The position numbers were made by a program, and so were the translations under genes. Positions 23,901 through 35,264 of a DNA stretch of 64,000 nt are shown here, one piece after another. This DNA is from Tipula vernalis (Eukaryota; Arthropoda; Insecta; Diptera; Tipulidae), in contig OY282558.1 in NCBI GenBank assembly GCA_958295665.1, positions 48,615,389 to 48,679,388 of the forward strand, written 5' to 3'. Under the pieces are notes generated by a model. The model saw only the letters and a list, made by a program, of their open reading frames with translations. It was not told the DNA's origin and ran no database searches. How positions within the stretch are numbered: position 1 is the stretch's first letter; the number at the start of each line of letters is the position of its first letter.

Positions 23901-24959
23901 TTCTGTCTTAAATTCTAAAAAACTACCAATACAAAACAATAAGCTTCTGTTTGTTGCTGTCATTGTTTGTTAACTATTATAGGTTAGGGTGTGTAAGTAG
24001 GTAACAACCCAACCGCATTTTTTTGTGACCTTATACATATTAGTGTGTGTTCTGGTCTAACTAAAGCACGATGCTAAATTCCAGGGCAACATTTCATCCA
24101 AAAACTAAGAAGGAGCTTGTATAAAAGCTTTCGATAAATTGAAAATGACAGACCAGAAAAATAAAGTTGAGTGGAGCTGCCACAATGCGAATGAAATTCA
24201 AACCAGTAATGGCTACGAAACAAGACGGCAACAAAAAAATGGCTCAAATGGGCGAGACAGTGGAATATGAGAGTCTTCACTAAAAATAATAATGAAAACA
24301 CAGCGCTCACCAAGATGTAATTTGGTTACGAAAAATGTAATCCGTAATTTAATTGAACGAATTTCCATCAGCAAATTGGCTACTGAAAGGCAACGAAACT
24401 GGTGATGAAAAATGAGTATAAAACGAGAATGCCGTTCGAAAAAGATCATGGTTAAAGGAAGGTGAATCAAAACAAACTACTTCAAAGCCAGGACTGAAGC
24501 CCTATAAGGTTATGCTGTTTGTATGGTGGGGTTGGAAGGGAATTGTACATTATGAGGTTCTAAACCTGGTTAAACGATTTATTCCAATCTCTATCGTCAG
24601 AAATTAAAATAAAATTGGCCAGAATTGATTAATAGAAAAGGCGTTGTCTTCCTTCATGGCAATAAATTGAGAGTGCTTGGCTTGGATGTTTTGATGCATC
24701 CACTGGACATTCTGACTACCATTTGTTTCGATCTCTGCAAAACTCTCTTGATGGTCTAAAGTTGGTTTCAAAAACGACTGTGAAAACCACTTGGCCAAGT
24801 TTTACGACTATAGACCTCAGAAGTTCTACACCGATGAATTATGAAACTTGTAGAAATATTGCAAAAGGTAATAAAATTAATTTTGAATTTAAGAAAAATT
24901 GAATGAAAAAATGACAAAAAATCTCTCAATGCTCTTCCCCAGCCTAGCATAGATCATGT
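20968..24959. other. 4-kb AT-rich stretch, no gene recognised
   Basis: Both strands were read. The frames at 21412-21615, 24074-24470 and 24604-24950 show no recognisable domains. Near 21840-21930 motifs such as GTGACAAAAATTG recall the 480-860 stretch. It could hold introns or regulatory DNA of a distant gene, but nothing in the sequence shows that. Confidence 0.5.
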
Positions 24960-26360
24960 CGAAATGAAGAAGCTTTTATGCAGCAGTTTTGAGATTTGGA
25001 ACAAACAAACAGCAAAGCTTTAAGTTTCACAAAGAAGAACATGTTCCTAGAGCTGAGTCAAGCCATAAAAAATATTCTTGACTCTCATTATTTTCTATTT
25101 TAAAACCATCAAGGTCAAATAACTACTAAGCTGGGGGTCGTTTTTGACGCTTCAGCGAAAATTGACTCCGAAGCGATAAAAAGTCATTAAATGAATTACT
25201 TATGTTAGAACCAGTCGTTCAATCCAATTTGGTTTCCATTTTGACAGTTCTGACAATTTTTGTGAGAACGACTCCTACTATCAAGAAATCTTTTGAAGAG
25301 ATAATCCCGGAGATAAACTACATATTCACCGCTTAACTACAGTCACGTTTAGTACTGCTTCAGCTCCTTATTAAGCCATGCGTTGTTTGTTGCAATTTGT
25401 AACGAATAAACAAAATCGTAGCACTGCATCCTCAAGACTACTTGCTACAGCTGGAATGAATTAAAAAAAGTGGTGTTTGAATTCAGTAGGACTTTCATAC
25501 GAATATCCCAAATACTGATAAAGAAAATTTGCTTGTTCTTAACAACGAAAATGATCTGATAATGCTAAAAGATTATTATTGCTATATGGTGAAAGTATTA
25601 CCAAATTCAAAAAGAATTACCAAGCATCTAGTTCTCTTCGAAACAGCTTCGGAACAGCGGGTCCCGTAATTTTATTTGGAAAAATATTTATTAAGCAACA
25701 CTGGAATTAATCCATACAAGATGGACGGTTCATTGAAACTTAAAAATTCATCAATAGATGTCATAAGTACGGTCACTGCTGGATGTCAAAGTGAACAAAA
25801 TGTTTTATTGGACCAATTCTTTGATCTCTTCCAGTTTACATTCAAAGGTTTTCGTGGCCAACAGAATTACGGAAATGCATCGTTTATCCAATATCGCAGA
25901 ATTGAATCACGTTGCCAACAAAAACAATGCAGCAGATGTTATATCGCGAAGATTGATGACTACACAATTAATAAATTGCAGTTTATGGTTAAATGAACAT
26001 AATTATCTTCGGCAACCTGCTTGGAGCTGGCCAAATAGACTTAACAATTTAAATCGCTGCAACGAGTATGGCTTGTGTTTGTCGATTCACGGAAAACTGT
26101 TGGAAATCAAGAGAAGCAAGAAAATTTGTTGAACTTGACGTTGAAGAGATTTCCCATGGTCATAATTTAATCATAAAGAGCATCCAATATCTCCATTTAC
26201 CAATCACAGTTAACTATTTTTGGTGAAGCCAGCAAAGTATTCCACGGAATAGTCTTTTGAAAACGTTAAATCCGTTCATTTACAAAGACGGTCAATTGTG
26301 AGTGGGACCTCGTCTTAAAAATTCGGAGCTACCATACCAGACGCGTAGCATCTTTGGAAG
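24960..26360 (+). mobile_element. BEL/Pao retrotransposon relic (pol), forward
   Basis: Several short frames in the order of a BEL/Pao pol survive. GVVFDASAKIDS (about 25138) is the RT N-terminal box. FVANRITEMHRL and NNAADVISRRLM, then LWLNEHNYLRQPAWSWPN (about 25850-26030), are the end of RNase H. KTLNPFIYKDGQL and PRLKNSELPY (about 26260-26335) are the start of integrase. Stops and indels are frequent and the RT palm with its catalytic aspartates is unrecognisable or deleted. No LTRs were found. Confidence 0.75.
25791..26132 (+). pseudogene. pol: BEL/Pao RNase H C-terminus to integrase linker
   Basis: This is the longest open piece of the relic, 113 codons. It carries FVANRITEM, the NAADVISR motif and the LWLNEHNYL...WP motif that mark the RNase H/integrase boundary in BEL/Pao polyproteins. 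Upstream catalytic residues of RNase H are not present in this frame. It is a fossil, not a gene. Confidence 0.75.
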
Positions 26361-27008
26361 CAAGGGAAGCACTGATTCCCTATAATTCTAACTCAAAATG
26401 CTAATATGTAATGAATTACATGATCTTTAAAATTTTCATATTGCCTGGAGAGCGAACAAAATCGTTTTCTAAAAAAAAAACTATTTACCCGCTCTAAATG
26501 TAAAAAACTAATTGAACTAAAATAACGTTTGATTATTTCTCTATAAAATATTACACTGCATAAAATTATTTTCATTTACATTAGCTTATATTTCTTGGTT
26601 TTCTCGATTGCTTTACATTCTACAACCATACGATCGTCCCTTAACATAAAGATCAGAGAAACCTAAATGTCTGAAAACGTATGTGAGTTAGTTTTTCACA
26701 ACCGGCAGTGGACCAATAGCCGGGTAAATCATTTAGCACAATAAATTTTAATTTTAGTACAAATTTACCTCAATTTACGTACCAATTTTTTAGAAGTAAA
26801 AATGGTTTGATGGGCACAAATTATTATTTGAAGGGTTGAAATCGCTGGCTATTAGGTGCAAAGAAAAAACGTCAAATATTTTTATTGCTTTTCTTTCGTT
26901 TATTACCTACCTGTACGTATATTTAATACCTACATACTATATAACGGAAACGCGAAAATTTTAAGAAAAATCAGTGAAACATGAAAAAAGTTAAAAACAG
27001 CGGTTTTT
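26361..27008. other. AT-rich spacer
   Basis: Nothing recognised. It separates two BEL/Pao relics that face opposite ways and are therefore two insertions, not one element. Confidence 0.5.
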
Positions 27009-27700
27009 TCATATTTTACCCAACATACATAGTACAATATTTGAATTTACCCTGTACACTGTTAAAAAGTAGGTAAAAGAACAATTAACCCGACTATTGG
27101 TTCGTATGTAGCCGTATGTATAAATTTGCCTGTACATCTTGACAATACCTGAACTCGTGAGAAAGCCATGTTCCCGAAACCGCAAAATTATTTCGAAGAT
27201 ACTCGATTGTATTGTTGACCCAACTAGGAGTTCATCATTGAGCAAAGCGGTCGATCCGGTTTTGGCTGGTGCATCGAATACTAATATTAACGTTGTGCTG
27301 ATGCTATCTTCTTTTAAAACACCGTGATGTGGTAAAAATACACAAGTATCTTGGGTAACTCATTTTGTGCTAATTTTCACTAAACGTCCGAGTTTAATAT
27401 ATTTCTGCATGAACGATTTATATATCTTTTGATATTCTTCCCTTTTGACAAATTTTTTCTCCCTGGCGTGCAAGCGATGTTCCTAGGGTCGACTTGGTTT
27501 CCTCAAACGGCAACCTCGTATTAGCAACAAAATAGACTTCACTGTCCTCTTCGTCGTTCGTCTATTTGGATGGCTCTGGAATCTCCTCCAATTCCCCAAA
27601 AGGCTCTCAACTGTATGTCAATATTAATTACATCAACTGAATATTTTGATATTGTAGACAATGAAGAGCGGTGGTTCGAATATCACCTTGGCGCCCAACC
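27009..27700 (-). pseudogene. pol: BEL/Pao reverse transcriptase N-terminal half
   Basis: In successive frames the minus strand reads RFWELEEIPEPSK (near 27600), DEEDSEVYF and RLPFEETKSTLG (27560-27480). It then reads LPHHGVLKED (about 27330), a VFDA box (about 27290), and LNDELLVGSTIQSSIFEIIL followed by FREHGFL and KMYRQI (27245-27130). These are conserved BEL/Pao RT blocks. The catalytic YVDD region is absent because homology ends around 27010. A mixture of frames shows several indels. Confidence 0.75.
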
Positions 27701-28119
27701 AAACCCATCCAAATAAGGTCTATTGCACGATATTTTAACCTTTATTATTTGGAATTTTTCCATAGCCTAAAATTTGCAAAATCTGACCCCCCTAAAATTT
27801 GCAAAATTACATCTGATTTGGAATAAAATGTCTATTGTGTTTGATTTTTTTGTTTCGATATCTACTAATCATGTCAGTCAATAGACTTAAGTCGTTTTGG
27901 TGTGGTGTTGGTGGTGGAAATGCAGCAGTTGCTTCGACATGAAATTCTGAGTTGTAGTTGTTTAGGCTGGTCATCTTGATTGATGTAATCCCCTTTGTGG
28001 AGTCTGTCCGACTTTATCGATTCATACAGGCTTCCGAGTTAAACAAGCACCTTGTATGTAACCCTATTTCCACATCAATTCTTTACCTTAACCAAGCCCG
28101 TAGGTGGCATTGATTGCCC

Positions 28120-29083
28120 TAATAAATTTGTCTTCAGATTTCCTTAATAACTCGTCCGATGCCTGGTACGGTTAACTTAGTCTCTATTGGATTTAAGGGT
28201 AACAACGTATGATGCTTCTTTGTACATATTTGACACCTTCTTTTTGATTTATATTGGTATACTGGGCGAGTGTCCAAGAGGCAATTAAAGCAATGCTTTG
28301 ATTCCTTACTACCGTTTCTCCGCTAGTCAATCGATTTATTCGCAAATTTTTTACACTGATACAAAAAATGATCGTAAGAATCGCAAACATCACATTTTAC
28401 CGAAATGATTGCACACGAAAGTTTTCCATTAGAATTTGGACCAGTCCTTCTACTTTCTGGCTTACGGGATTCCAGAGCATCTGATCTTTTGCCTAAGAAT
28501 TTTAAAGAATCGTCAATAGTTGGAAAATCTACATCGCACGTCTTTTGTACATCGCATGACTTTATTGAGTAGCAGAATAATGCATCAAGAATCCCGTTGC
28601 TCAGTTTCGTCCCAATGCTCGCAGCTATCTAATAATTTCGTCTGAACTATTTAGTAGTTTCCAAAGGTTAGTTCAGAAACCAGATAGTGAAACTTTTGGC
28701 GACATATTTTCGTCGATAGTGTCCATATAAAGGTCATAGAATAACTGAAAGACTAAAAATGGAAGAACATTAATTTCTGTCAGTATTCATTGTGGTATTA
28801 AATAATGATGAATCTGTATCATCCATGCTTGCCTTTCGACTCCGTTTATTTAAACTTATATTAAATGTCTTCGAATATATGACTGGCTTATACATGACAT
28901 CATGGCTTATAAAAATTATTTCCCGTTCCACTTCACCAACATTTTTTTAAACAATTTATTAGTACGTTTTTGACGAACAGATATACCACAAATATCTGAA
29001 CTAGGCTGTAACTGTCGAACATATTTTGCTAATATAGATATTTCCGTCTGAAACGTCTCTAATTTTTGTTGACTGGTAGTCAT
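28120..29083 (-). pseudogene. gag: BEL/Pao Gag with three zinc-finger motifs
   Basis: The reading starts at an ATG (29081-29083 on the + strand) with MTTSQQKLETFQTEISILAK and a basic stretch. It becomes broken, then recovers with FLGKRSDALES (about 28500). The knuckle region CDVCDSYDHFLYQC, KHCFNCL and CQICTKKHHTLL (about 28410-28210) is diagnostic of BEL/Pao Gag. The second knuckle has lost residues of the usual CX2C...H...C. At least two stops interrupt the frame. Confidence 0.75.
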
Positions 29084-29639
29084 TACTTTTTTATTTTATA
29101 AGATTTAGTTTTTGGATAGTCACAAATATAAACAAAATGGAGGCACTAGCAGAAGTTTGTACTGATAGATTTCCACAAGGTGCAGTGATTATAATTTCCA
29201 AGGTTGGCGTCGAATGGCTTGCAATTTTATACGCTCACTTGTGATAACCCAAACTTAACGGATTTAACTTTATATTAGTGTTAAAATCCGCCTCGATGCA
29301 TTTCCATATAATAAAACTTCCAGTTTAGCGAATGAAAATTCGTTGCGAAACTAAATTCGTTACACTAAAAAATTTTTATTTTTATTTTATCTTTTAATGG
29401 TTATTAGTTGTATAATTTTATAGAAATAAATAAAAAAATATCAATGAAACTGCACACAACAGTTTTAATCTGCGAGGGTATTTGTGAATTCGGTTCGAAT
29501 GTATTCGACTCAAGATTCGATGTATTCGAAGTACAAAGTTCTTCTATAAATAAGAAACAAACGAAACTGATTCATTTCAAATAAGAATCCAATTCAAAAT
29601 ATCGAATCCAATTAACAAATAGCCTCCGTGGCATCATTT
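29084..29639. other. AT-rich spacer
   Basis: Nothing recognised. The LTR of the reverse BEL relic should have lain here but no partner copy is visible. Confidence 0.45.
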
Positions 29640-29742
29640 TGACACTATTAGACTGTTTAGGTATTATTTTTCCAAAGTATACTGTGTCGATTGCTAGAGT
29701 ATGCTCTTGAAAAACTAATACCTAAATAGTCTAAAAATGTCA
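29640..29742. repeat. Short imperfect hairpin (MITE-like)
   Basis: The arms TGACACTATTAGACTGTTTA (from 29640) and the reverse of ...TAAATAGTCTAAAAATGTCA (ending 29742) pair over about 44 bp with a few mismatches. The loop of about 16 bases centres on TGTGTCGATTGCT. Confidence 0.6.
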
Positions 29743-29947
29743 CAATAAATCAATTCTCAATTCCCAGGTAAAACAAGAATAGGCCTCTGGTCTGCGATCC
29801 TAATTGTTGTGTTATAATTAATCAATTGTTTTTTAGGTAATGGGATCAAGCTCGGAACTACCTAACGTCAAGTGCTTCCCTACCTCCAAAAACTAGACTA
29901 TGACACTGTACCATACTCATCAATTTTTAATCATTACAGTGTGCTTT

Positions 29948-31743
29948 AGTGCGAGTTTACGACCTTTTTCTGAAGAAAAATTTTCAGCAGATTGAGTCAG
30001 CAGGCAAATTTAAACCAATCGATGTAGTCTATTTCGTAAACAAATTTCCCCTTCCGAATAAAATATTTTTAAATCGCAGACAAATGTTCAGAAGCAGTAC
30101 CAAACTAAAGAAATAAAATTGACAAATTTAAAGAAGGGGTACCAAAATTGACATAATAAATGTTGCTTATTATTTAGCTCATTATCAATTTTGCTATTTA
30201 TTATTTGGCTCAAATGTGGAAAAATGTCATAATAAAAATGTCAAATAAGAAGAAAAGTCAAAATAATGTTTGTGTTTTGTGTGATTATGTACTTACTCGT
30301 ACATATTAGTTATTTTGTCAAACATTTTGTCGTAAATACAAAATAATAAAATACCGGTAAGTATTTAACATAATATTAAGTGTGTTTATTCGTCATTGAA
30401 AAATATATGCCAGTATAAAAATGGACAAATAGAATCCATGAAATGGAATTGGTATTGGCCGGTATTATTTTAATTTTTATTCTTTTTCTAATGCAGAAAA
30501 CTCATCTCAACTTTATATACAACACTACAAAATTGTTTAAGTTATGTATTTTGTATTACTAGTAATCTTATAATTTTAGTTAATGCTTTTCTTTTTTCTT
30601 TTAGAATATATTGTCGTTTGATGCCAATGTCTGAATGTATTTTTTGGAAACCATCATGATCTTGGATTGCTGTTCCCCAGATATTACCAAACAAATATGT
30701 CATAACCTTATTTGAAAAGAATGGTTTGAAACATCGTGAATTATTGTTACCATTTAAAAACACAGAGCAAAAAGTTATTGACCTAGGCTGGAGTTTAGAT
30801 TCTGACGTTTTGTCGGTGGTTACAATAAACCTTGAGACAAAAGTTAGTTATCTGTATACGATAAATAACTAACAATGGTATTTAAAGCATCAACTAATAT
30901 TTGATAGTATAATCATAAGCATGTGAAATGAAATGGACGCAGTGCAAAGTAAAATGGAAAATATTGAGTGATCTAAAATAATTATGTTTTATGTGACATG
31001 CGACATTGTCAGGACGGTTTCATGTGGTTATTTGAATCCATAGCGCAAGTAGCTATTTGTTACTTATAGTTAATTAACATTATTCATAAACTTTATATTT
31101 GTTTGGTAAAAGTAACACACATTTTTTAATAATTAAATAAAATGTGATAATTAATTTAATAATAAATGGATTCATAAATTGATTAAATATAAGATTATTA
31201 TTAATATTGTCTCTCGAATATATATTGCAGAAAGTTATTGTTATGCTATTTTATCAAAGCTGTTAAGCCACGTATTCTCAGCAATGCTATACGAAACTTA
31301 ATTGTTTCAGATCCGATGTTGTTACAAAATGGGACTATGCATCTGTCAATGCGGCTATATATTTACATACATCTATTCAGCGCAGATTTTCACAAGTCGG
31401 TTTAAATAGTTTGTTCAGTACTGCACATAGTTTGAATATTTTCCCAACAAATATTAAATTATTGTATAACATATATTTTTGTATAACATTTAAATTGAAG
31501 ATCAAAAGTTAATCCAATTAAAATATTTTCATGAACATGGCCGAAATTTGCACTTTTTTATTATGGTCGGGTCGCATAGAAATTATAAAATAATGAATTT
31601 CTTTTATTTACCTTTTTTGACTTGAAAAAATTGAGCAAATCATTTATATACCAACTAATGTACAAAAAACTTCGGTAACGCGACTAACTTCAATTCAAAT
31701 CTGCTGAAAATTTTTCTTCAGAAAAAGGTCGTAAACTCGCACT
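29948..31743. mobile_element. 1.8-kb segment bounded by perfect 46-bp inverted repeats
   Basis: Positions 29948-29993 and 31698-31743 are exact reverse complements, beginning AGTGCGAGTTTACGACCTTT. The interior is AT-rich. A minus frame at 30542-30763 (73 codons) has no family features I recognise. I saw no matching target duplication outside the repeats, so it may be a DNA transposon with decayed flanks or two arms of a broken larger element. The right repeat ends only about 25 bp before the next inverted-repeat element. Confidence 0.55.
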
Positions 31744-31767
31744 GAATCGGAAACATATTTTTTTTTT

Positions 31768-33400
31768 TTCAACATTGATGGGTGCGCTGAATCCAACGCC
31801 ATCGGCCGTTTTGCAAACTTGATGCTTGTTTTCGAGATATTCACATGTTTGAAATATCAAAAATGAATAACTTTAACAAATTTAACAACTTTTGTTATGT
31901 TTCCGGCAGATTCACTATTACACCAATTAAGCGTGCTATTAGTTCGGAAATCGCTGAAGTGTATCGTCAATACTTGCGTGCTTGAATTATAGTAATGGAT
32001 TAACCAGAAGGAAAGAATGTCAATTCGAATACAAAGCAACAAAATTTGTTCAATTGCCATTGCCGCATTCAGAAAATATTCCCATTCCGAGAAGACCGAG
32101 TCTAACGAAAGGATATTTGCCACCATGGATAATCATCTCTAGTAATGAATCAAACATGGACATTTCGCAAGATCGGTTTAATATCATCGTACGTCGTCTC
32201 AAGTTATCACAGCGACAGTCGATAGCTAAGAAATTGAAAAAAGTGAACTTTTTAGCAGCAGATTTTCGTATATGGTATATGGAGCGTACGGTCGTCAGCG
32301 TTAATATACGAATTTTTTCAAATCAACTGAGAATAATTCATTCGCTTATTGCACGCATATCCGCGGTTTGGTTTTTGGCAATGTACAATATATAAATCTA
32401 AAGACTGGAGATTGTTCATCGACTACTCGAAATCAGGCTGAAGGCAGTTCTTCTGCACGTTACAGCGGGGAAAAATTCTTGAAGAAGCCTTGGACGAAAA
32501 TTTGTACTGACCGAACAGGATACATACAAAATATGTACTTTTTTTGCTTATGGAAGACTCTTTTGCTGGTGATCAGTACACCGAAAGGAACTGGCCTTTA
32601 CGATAAGGTTTGAAATTGGAAGCTTGGAATTGTCAAGAATTTTATAAAAGCGTTGAATCCGAAGGGGGATGTATTCAATGAATTTCGTCGAATTTTTCCA
32701 CGGTTAAGCGGCATGAAAATAAAAGAAGGTTTGTGGTTAAACCTATTCCACTCTAAGTTTTCATCAATTTAAATTTTATTTTGCAAAACGTTTTTATTAC
32801 AGAAATACTTAATGTACCTGATATTCGACGTTTGACGAAAGACACACCATTTGAAAATGCCCTCAGTAACTTAGAGCCCGTGGCATGGGATTGCGTTAAA
32901 GCGATTGCGATAACTGGCGCTTTAACATTCAAGACATGCTCATTCCGTTTCACCATATCAATGTTAAAATGTCAGTAAAAATTCATTTTTTACATACACA
33001 TGTGGAAAAATGTGCTGACTAATCAAGTGACGGCAAGACTCGAACATTGGTATAGTCACTAGAGTGGGAAAAAATTGGATGCTCTGTTAGGGGATATTTG
33101 TTGGAATTTGCAAGGAGAAGCATCAGAAATAGAAGATGTTTGAGAAAAAAAAAATTTCTATATGGAAATACACAATTTTCTATATTTTTCTGCACTTTCT
33201 GCGGCCTTGAATACTCGGTAAGTTAAACAAAGTGAAAATAATTTCAATAGACAAAAAAAATGTTTGGATCTTTTTGTGTAAAATCTTTACACGTAAATAT
33301 CTCGAAAACCAGAACCAACTTTGCAAAACGACCGATGGCGTTGGATTCAGCGTATACTCGAATTGTGTTTTCTTCCCAGGACCTATCAATGTTGAAATTT
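31768..33400 (+). mobile_element. Inverted-repeat element coding for a repeat-associated insect protein family
   Basis: The inverted arms lie at about 31768-31850 and 33290-33400. Their core is CGCTGAATCCAACGCCATCG followed by GYCGTTTTGCAAA and TTTTCGAGATATT, with a 25-bp indel outside. Between them are plus-strand coding remnants (31982-32613 and 32781-32978). Coding matter within inverted arms suggests a cut-and-paste DNA element, now dead. Superfamily is not established. Confidence 0.55.
31982..32978 (+). pseudogene. Degenerate transposon-associated protein (WRLFIDSSK-type family)
   Basis: The first part (31982-32290) contains RFNIIVRRLKLSQRQSIAKK then KVNFLAADFR. A frame change then gives DWRLFIDYSKSG (about 32403-32440). 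After more damage comes NVPDIRRLTKDTPFENALSN then EPVAWDCVKAI (about 32812-32910). From memory, a multicopy protein family in ants, aphids and other arthropods has the order SRM-SQRQS, WRLFIDSSK and an AW--F--VV--FLGN block near the C-terminus. This fragment fits that order, but the molecular function of the family is unknown to me. Several stops and shifts make it a pseudogene. Confidence 0.45.
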
Positions 33401-33539
33401 TCGACTAGCATAGTGTATCTTTGCTCCTATTTACAACGTTTTCACGGTTTGGATCACCAGCATTAAATACTAGACTGTGATACTGTATTTCCTCGCTTAA
33501 CTTGTCCATCTACTAGAGACTGGTCTACATAGTAAATCT

Positions 33540-33880
33540 ACCACACCATTGGCCCTGCCTTCTTTGTAGATTACGTCATATTCATAGTTTTGAAGCTCTA
33601 AGCTCCATCTCAGTATTTTTGAATTTTTTCTGAGGTTTTTATAAAAGTTAAGTGTTTGTGACCAGTCACAAGAGTGGAATTGTTGCCGTAAATGTAAGGC
33701 GGATACTTTTTAACCGCCCAAATAATGGCCAATGGTTCTTTCTCATTGGTGACGTATTTGATTTCTGCGTTATTTAGTGTATCCTTGATGCAAAAAATTA
33801 GTCATTCAATTTTGTCTACTAATTATGCTAGAACAGTACCCAAAGCATACTCCGATGCTTCTGAACGGTTTGAAAAAGTC
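33540..33880 (-). pseudogene. pol: Gypsy RNase H
   Basis: The minus strand reads DASEYALGTVLA, then TLNNAEIKYVTNEKEPLAII followed by WAVKK, YIYGNNSTLVTGHKHLTFI and an EYDV-like end (about 33870-33550). These are the conserved RNase H blocks of gypsy-like elements. The usual TDHK catalytic box reads TGHK here, so a catalytic aspartate is lost. At least two stops are present. Confidence 0.75.
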
Positions 33881-33903
33881 AAAATTTGATCCGTTGATAT
33901 TAT

Positions 33904-34156
33904 CTTTTACGTAAGTAAATTAAAGTACAGCAATAATGAAAATTTTGGACCTTGACATTTTTAGAAATTTATCTGTTTTGAGGTCCCCTGAGTCCGCAAA
34001 AGTGGGTTTCGAAATGGTATCTGTACGTCAGTTTGTCAGTATGTCAGTCTGCGTCCTCTTTACATCCCAGATGGTTTAACCAATGGAACTGAAACTTCAG
34101 ATTTAAGCTTTTTTGATAAAATGGGAGGTTCCAGTGAATTTTACTCCAAATCGGCT
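33904..34156 (-). mobile_element. Family A copy 3, truncated, reverse
   Basis: Reversed, it reads from TAGCCGATTTGGAGTAAAAT through ACTTCAG and CCATCTGGGATGTAAAG, about four 8-bp minisatellite units, then TTTCGAAACCCACTTTTGCG to CCAAAATTTTCAT and GTAAAAGATA. The left third of the element (GAGGTGTGG and the T-rich tract) is missing. It abuts the gypsy RT at 34157. Confidence 0.8.
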
Positions 34157-34534
34157 ATGGTCTTCTAAATTATACCATATGAAAATAATATCGTCCAAGT
34201 ACACGTAACAGATTTTTCCAATAAAGCCATTCAATATGTTATTCATCGCCCTTTGAAATGTTGCTGGCCCCATTCTTAACCAAAAAGGTATTCGAGTAAA
34301 TTCGAAGTGGCATTTATCCGTGGAAAATGGTATCTTTTCATCCATTAGAATCTGATGAAAACCAGATTTTAAGTCCAATGTATAGAGAAATACACGGGTT
34401 TTCCCAAATTATCCAGATATTTCTTCTACAGGGAATCGGAACTTTATCGTTTTTGGTTTTTTCGTTGAATTTCCGATAGTCGATTTCACCTCACTTTCTC
34501 TATTCCTGAAGGCTCCGCTTTTTTGAGGGACTAC
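34157..34534 (-). pseudogene. pol: Gypsy reverse transcriptase palm
   Basis: The minus strand reads VVPQKSGAF (about 34534), EIDYRKFNEKT, TLDLKSGFHQI, STDKCHFEFTRIPF, GPATFQRAMNNIL and the catalytic VYLDDIIF (about 34200). This is a near-complete RT palm of the gypsy-like group with the two aspartates of YLDD preserved. Family A starts immediately after the catalytic box, so the thumb is gone. Confidence 0.8.
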
Positions 34535-35257
34535 CTAAATAAGGATGAGTGTGAACGGTCTATGTCCTTGTTAAACGCCGCTACCTGATGCATATCCAGT
34601 GGGTCGGCGTTAGGGCACTGGATTATGCAGGCATTGAGTCAAGTTCCTTATCTTTTAGGATGATAGCATCGCATGTGAAGAGTAGGTGTTCCGATGTCTC
34701 CTTACCGCAAACACAGAATTTGCACTGGGCCATAAGGGACCTTCCCATTTTATGTAGATGACCGTTAAAAGAGCCGTGCCCTGTTCAAAATCGGGTAAGG
34801 GATCTTAGGAATTGGCGGTCCATCCTCGGTGCCTCTCTCAGATCTATAATTTTATAACAGAATAATTTCTTGGCTTGTCTCATCCCAATGGAGGACTCCC
34901 AGAGTAATTTCCTATAGTTATGCTCCCAGTCTCTTATACCATCTGCCAAGTGGGTTTTGGAAAAAGCAATACTAGGACTGGGGCCCAGGAAATCTCGGCT
35001 TGCTCCCATTTTTGCACATCGGTCTGCTGCCTCATTTCCTTTAATGGTGGAGTGGCGAGGAGGCCACAAAAGGGTGACTTTGTTTACTTTACCCAGTTCT
35101 AATAAATTACAGTAGCAACTCCAGATCAATTTCGAGTTGAACACTGAAGCTCCTAAGGCTAGCACAGCTGCCTGGCTGTCCGAGATTTTATAGGTCTTGG
35201 TCTTCTTATATTTCTTTTTGAGACATTGAAGCACACGTACCTCAATAGCAAGGGTAT
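34535..35257 (-). mobile_element. 5'-truncated non-LTR retrotransposon with GGACTAC target duplication
   Basis: The 723-bp insert interrupts the gypsy RT. GGACTAC flanks it on both sides (34528-34534 and 35258-35264). Gypsy coding runs up to each side: LDSGIIQ upstream and VVPQKSGAF downstream. Only the 3' part of the element is present, as expected from incomplete reverse transcription. Its 3' end lies at 34535, reading ...CATCCTTATTTAG on the minus strand, without a clear poly(A). Confidence 0.75.
34785..35234 (-). pseudogene. Non-LTR element RNase H and C-terminal segment
   Basis: An open frame of about 150 codons carries an RNase H type I domain: YKISDSQAAVLALGA (catalytic D in SDSQAA), KVNKVTLLWPPRHSTIKGNE and AADRCAKMGA. 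It then continues into the C-terminal region (DWEHNYRKLLW ... MDRQFLRSLTRF). Downstream on the same strand, FCVCGKETSEHLLFTCD (about 34730-34680) is the terminal Cys/His motif of RNase H-bearing Jockey/LOA/R1-type elements. The WVPGHSGI box reads WPPRHSTI. RT and endonuclease were never copied. Confidence 0.75.
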
Positions 35258-35264
35258 GGACTAC

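Larger units (their letters stand above)
27009..29083 (-). mobile_element. BEL/Pao retrotransposon relic, reverse (gag, protease, RT)
   Basis: Reading the minus strand from 29083 downward gives the Gag N-terminus, the Gag zinc knuckles (about 28430-28200), a protease-like stretch (about 28115-27980) and the N-terminal half of RT (about 27690-27010). The order is correct for BEL/Pao. It stops inside RT near 27010, so RNase H and integrase are missing. Stops are scattered but homology is clear in each domain. No LTR is visible near 29.1 kb. Confidence 0.75.

Noticed and set aside
27655..27700. GGTGGTTCGAATATCACC resembling a tRNA T-loop (B box)
   Set aside because: No A box, anticodon arm or acceptor stem could be drawn around it, and the opposite strand reads as BEL/Pao pol.
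30542..30763. 73-codon minus frame inside the 46-bp inverted repeats
   Set aside because: No family motif recognised; too short to call a transposase.
29890..33497. Direct similarity ACTAGACTATGACACTGTA / ACTAGACTGTGATACTGTA as a large target duplication
   Set aside because: Only 19 bp with two mismatches, not at the ends of any element I could define.
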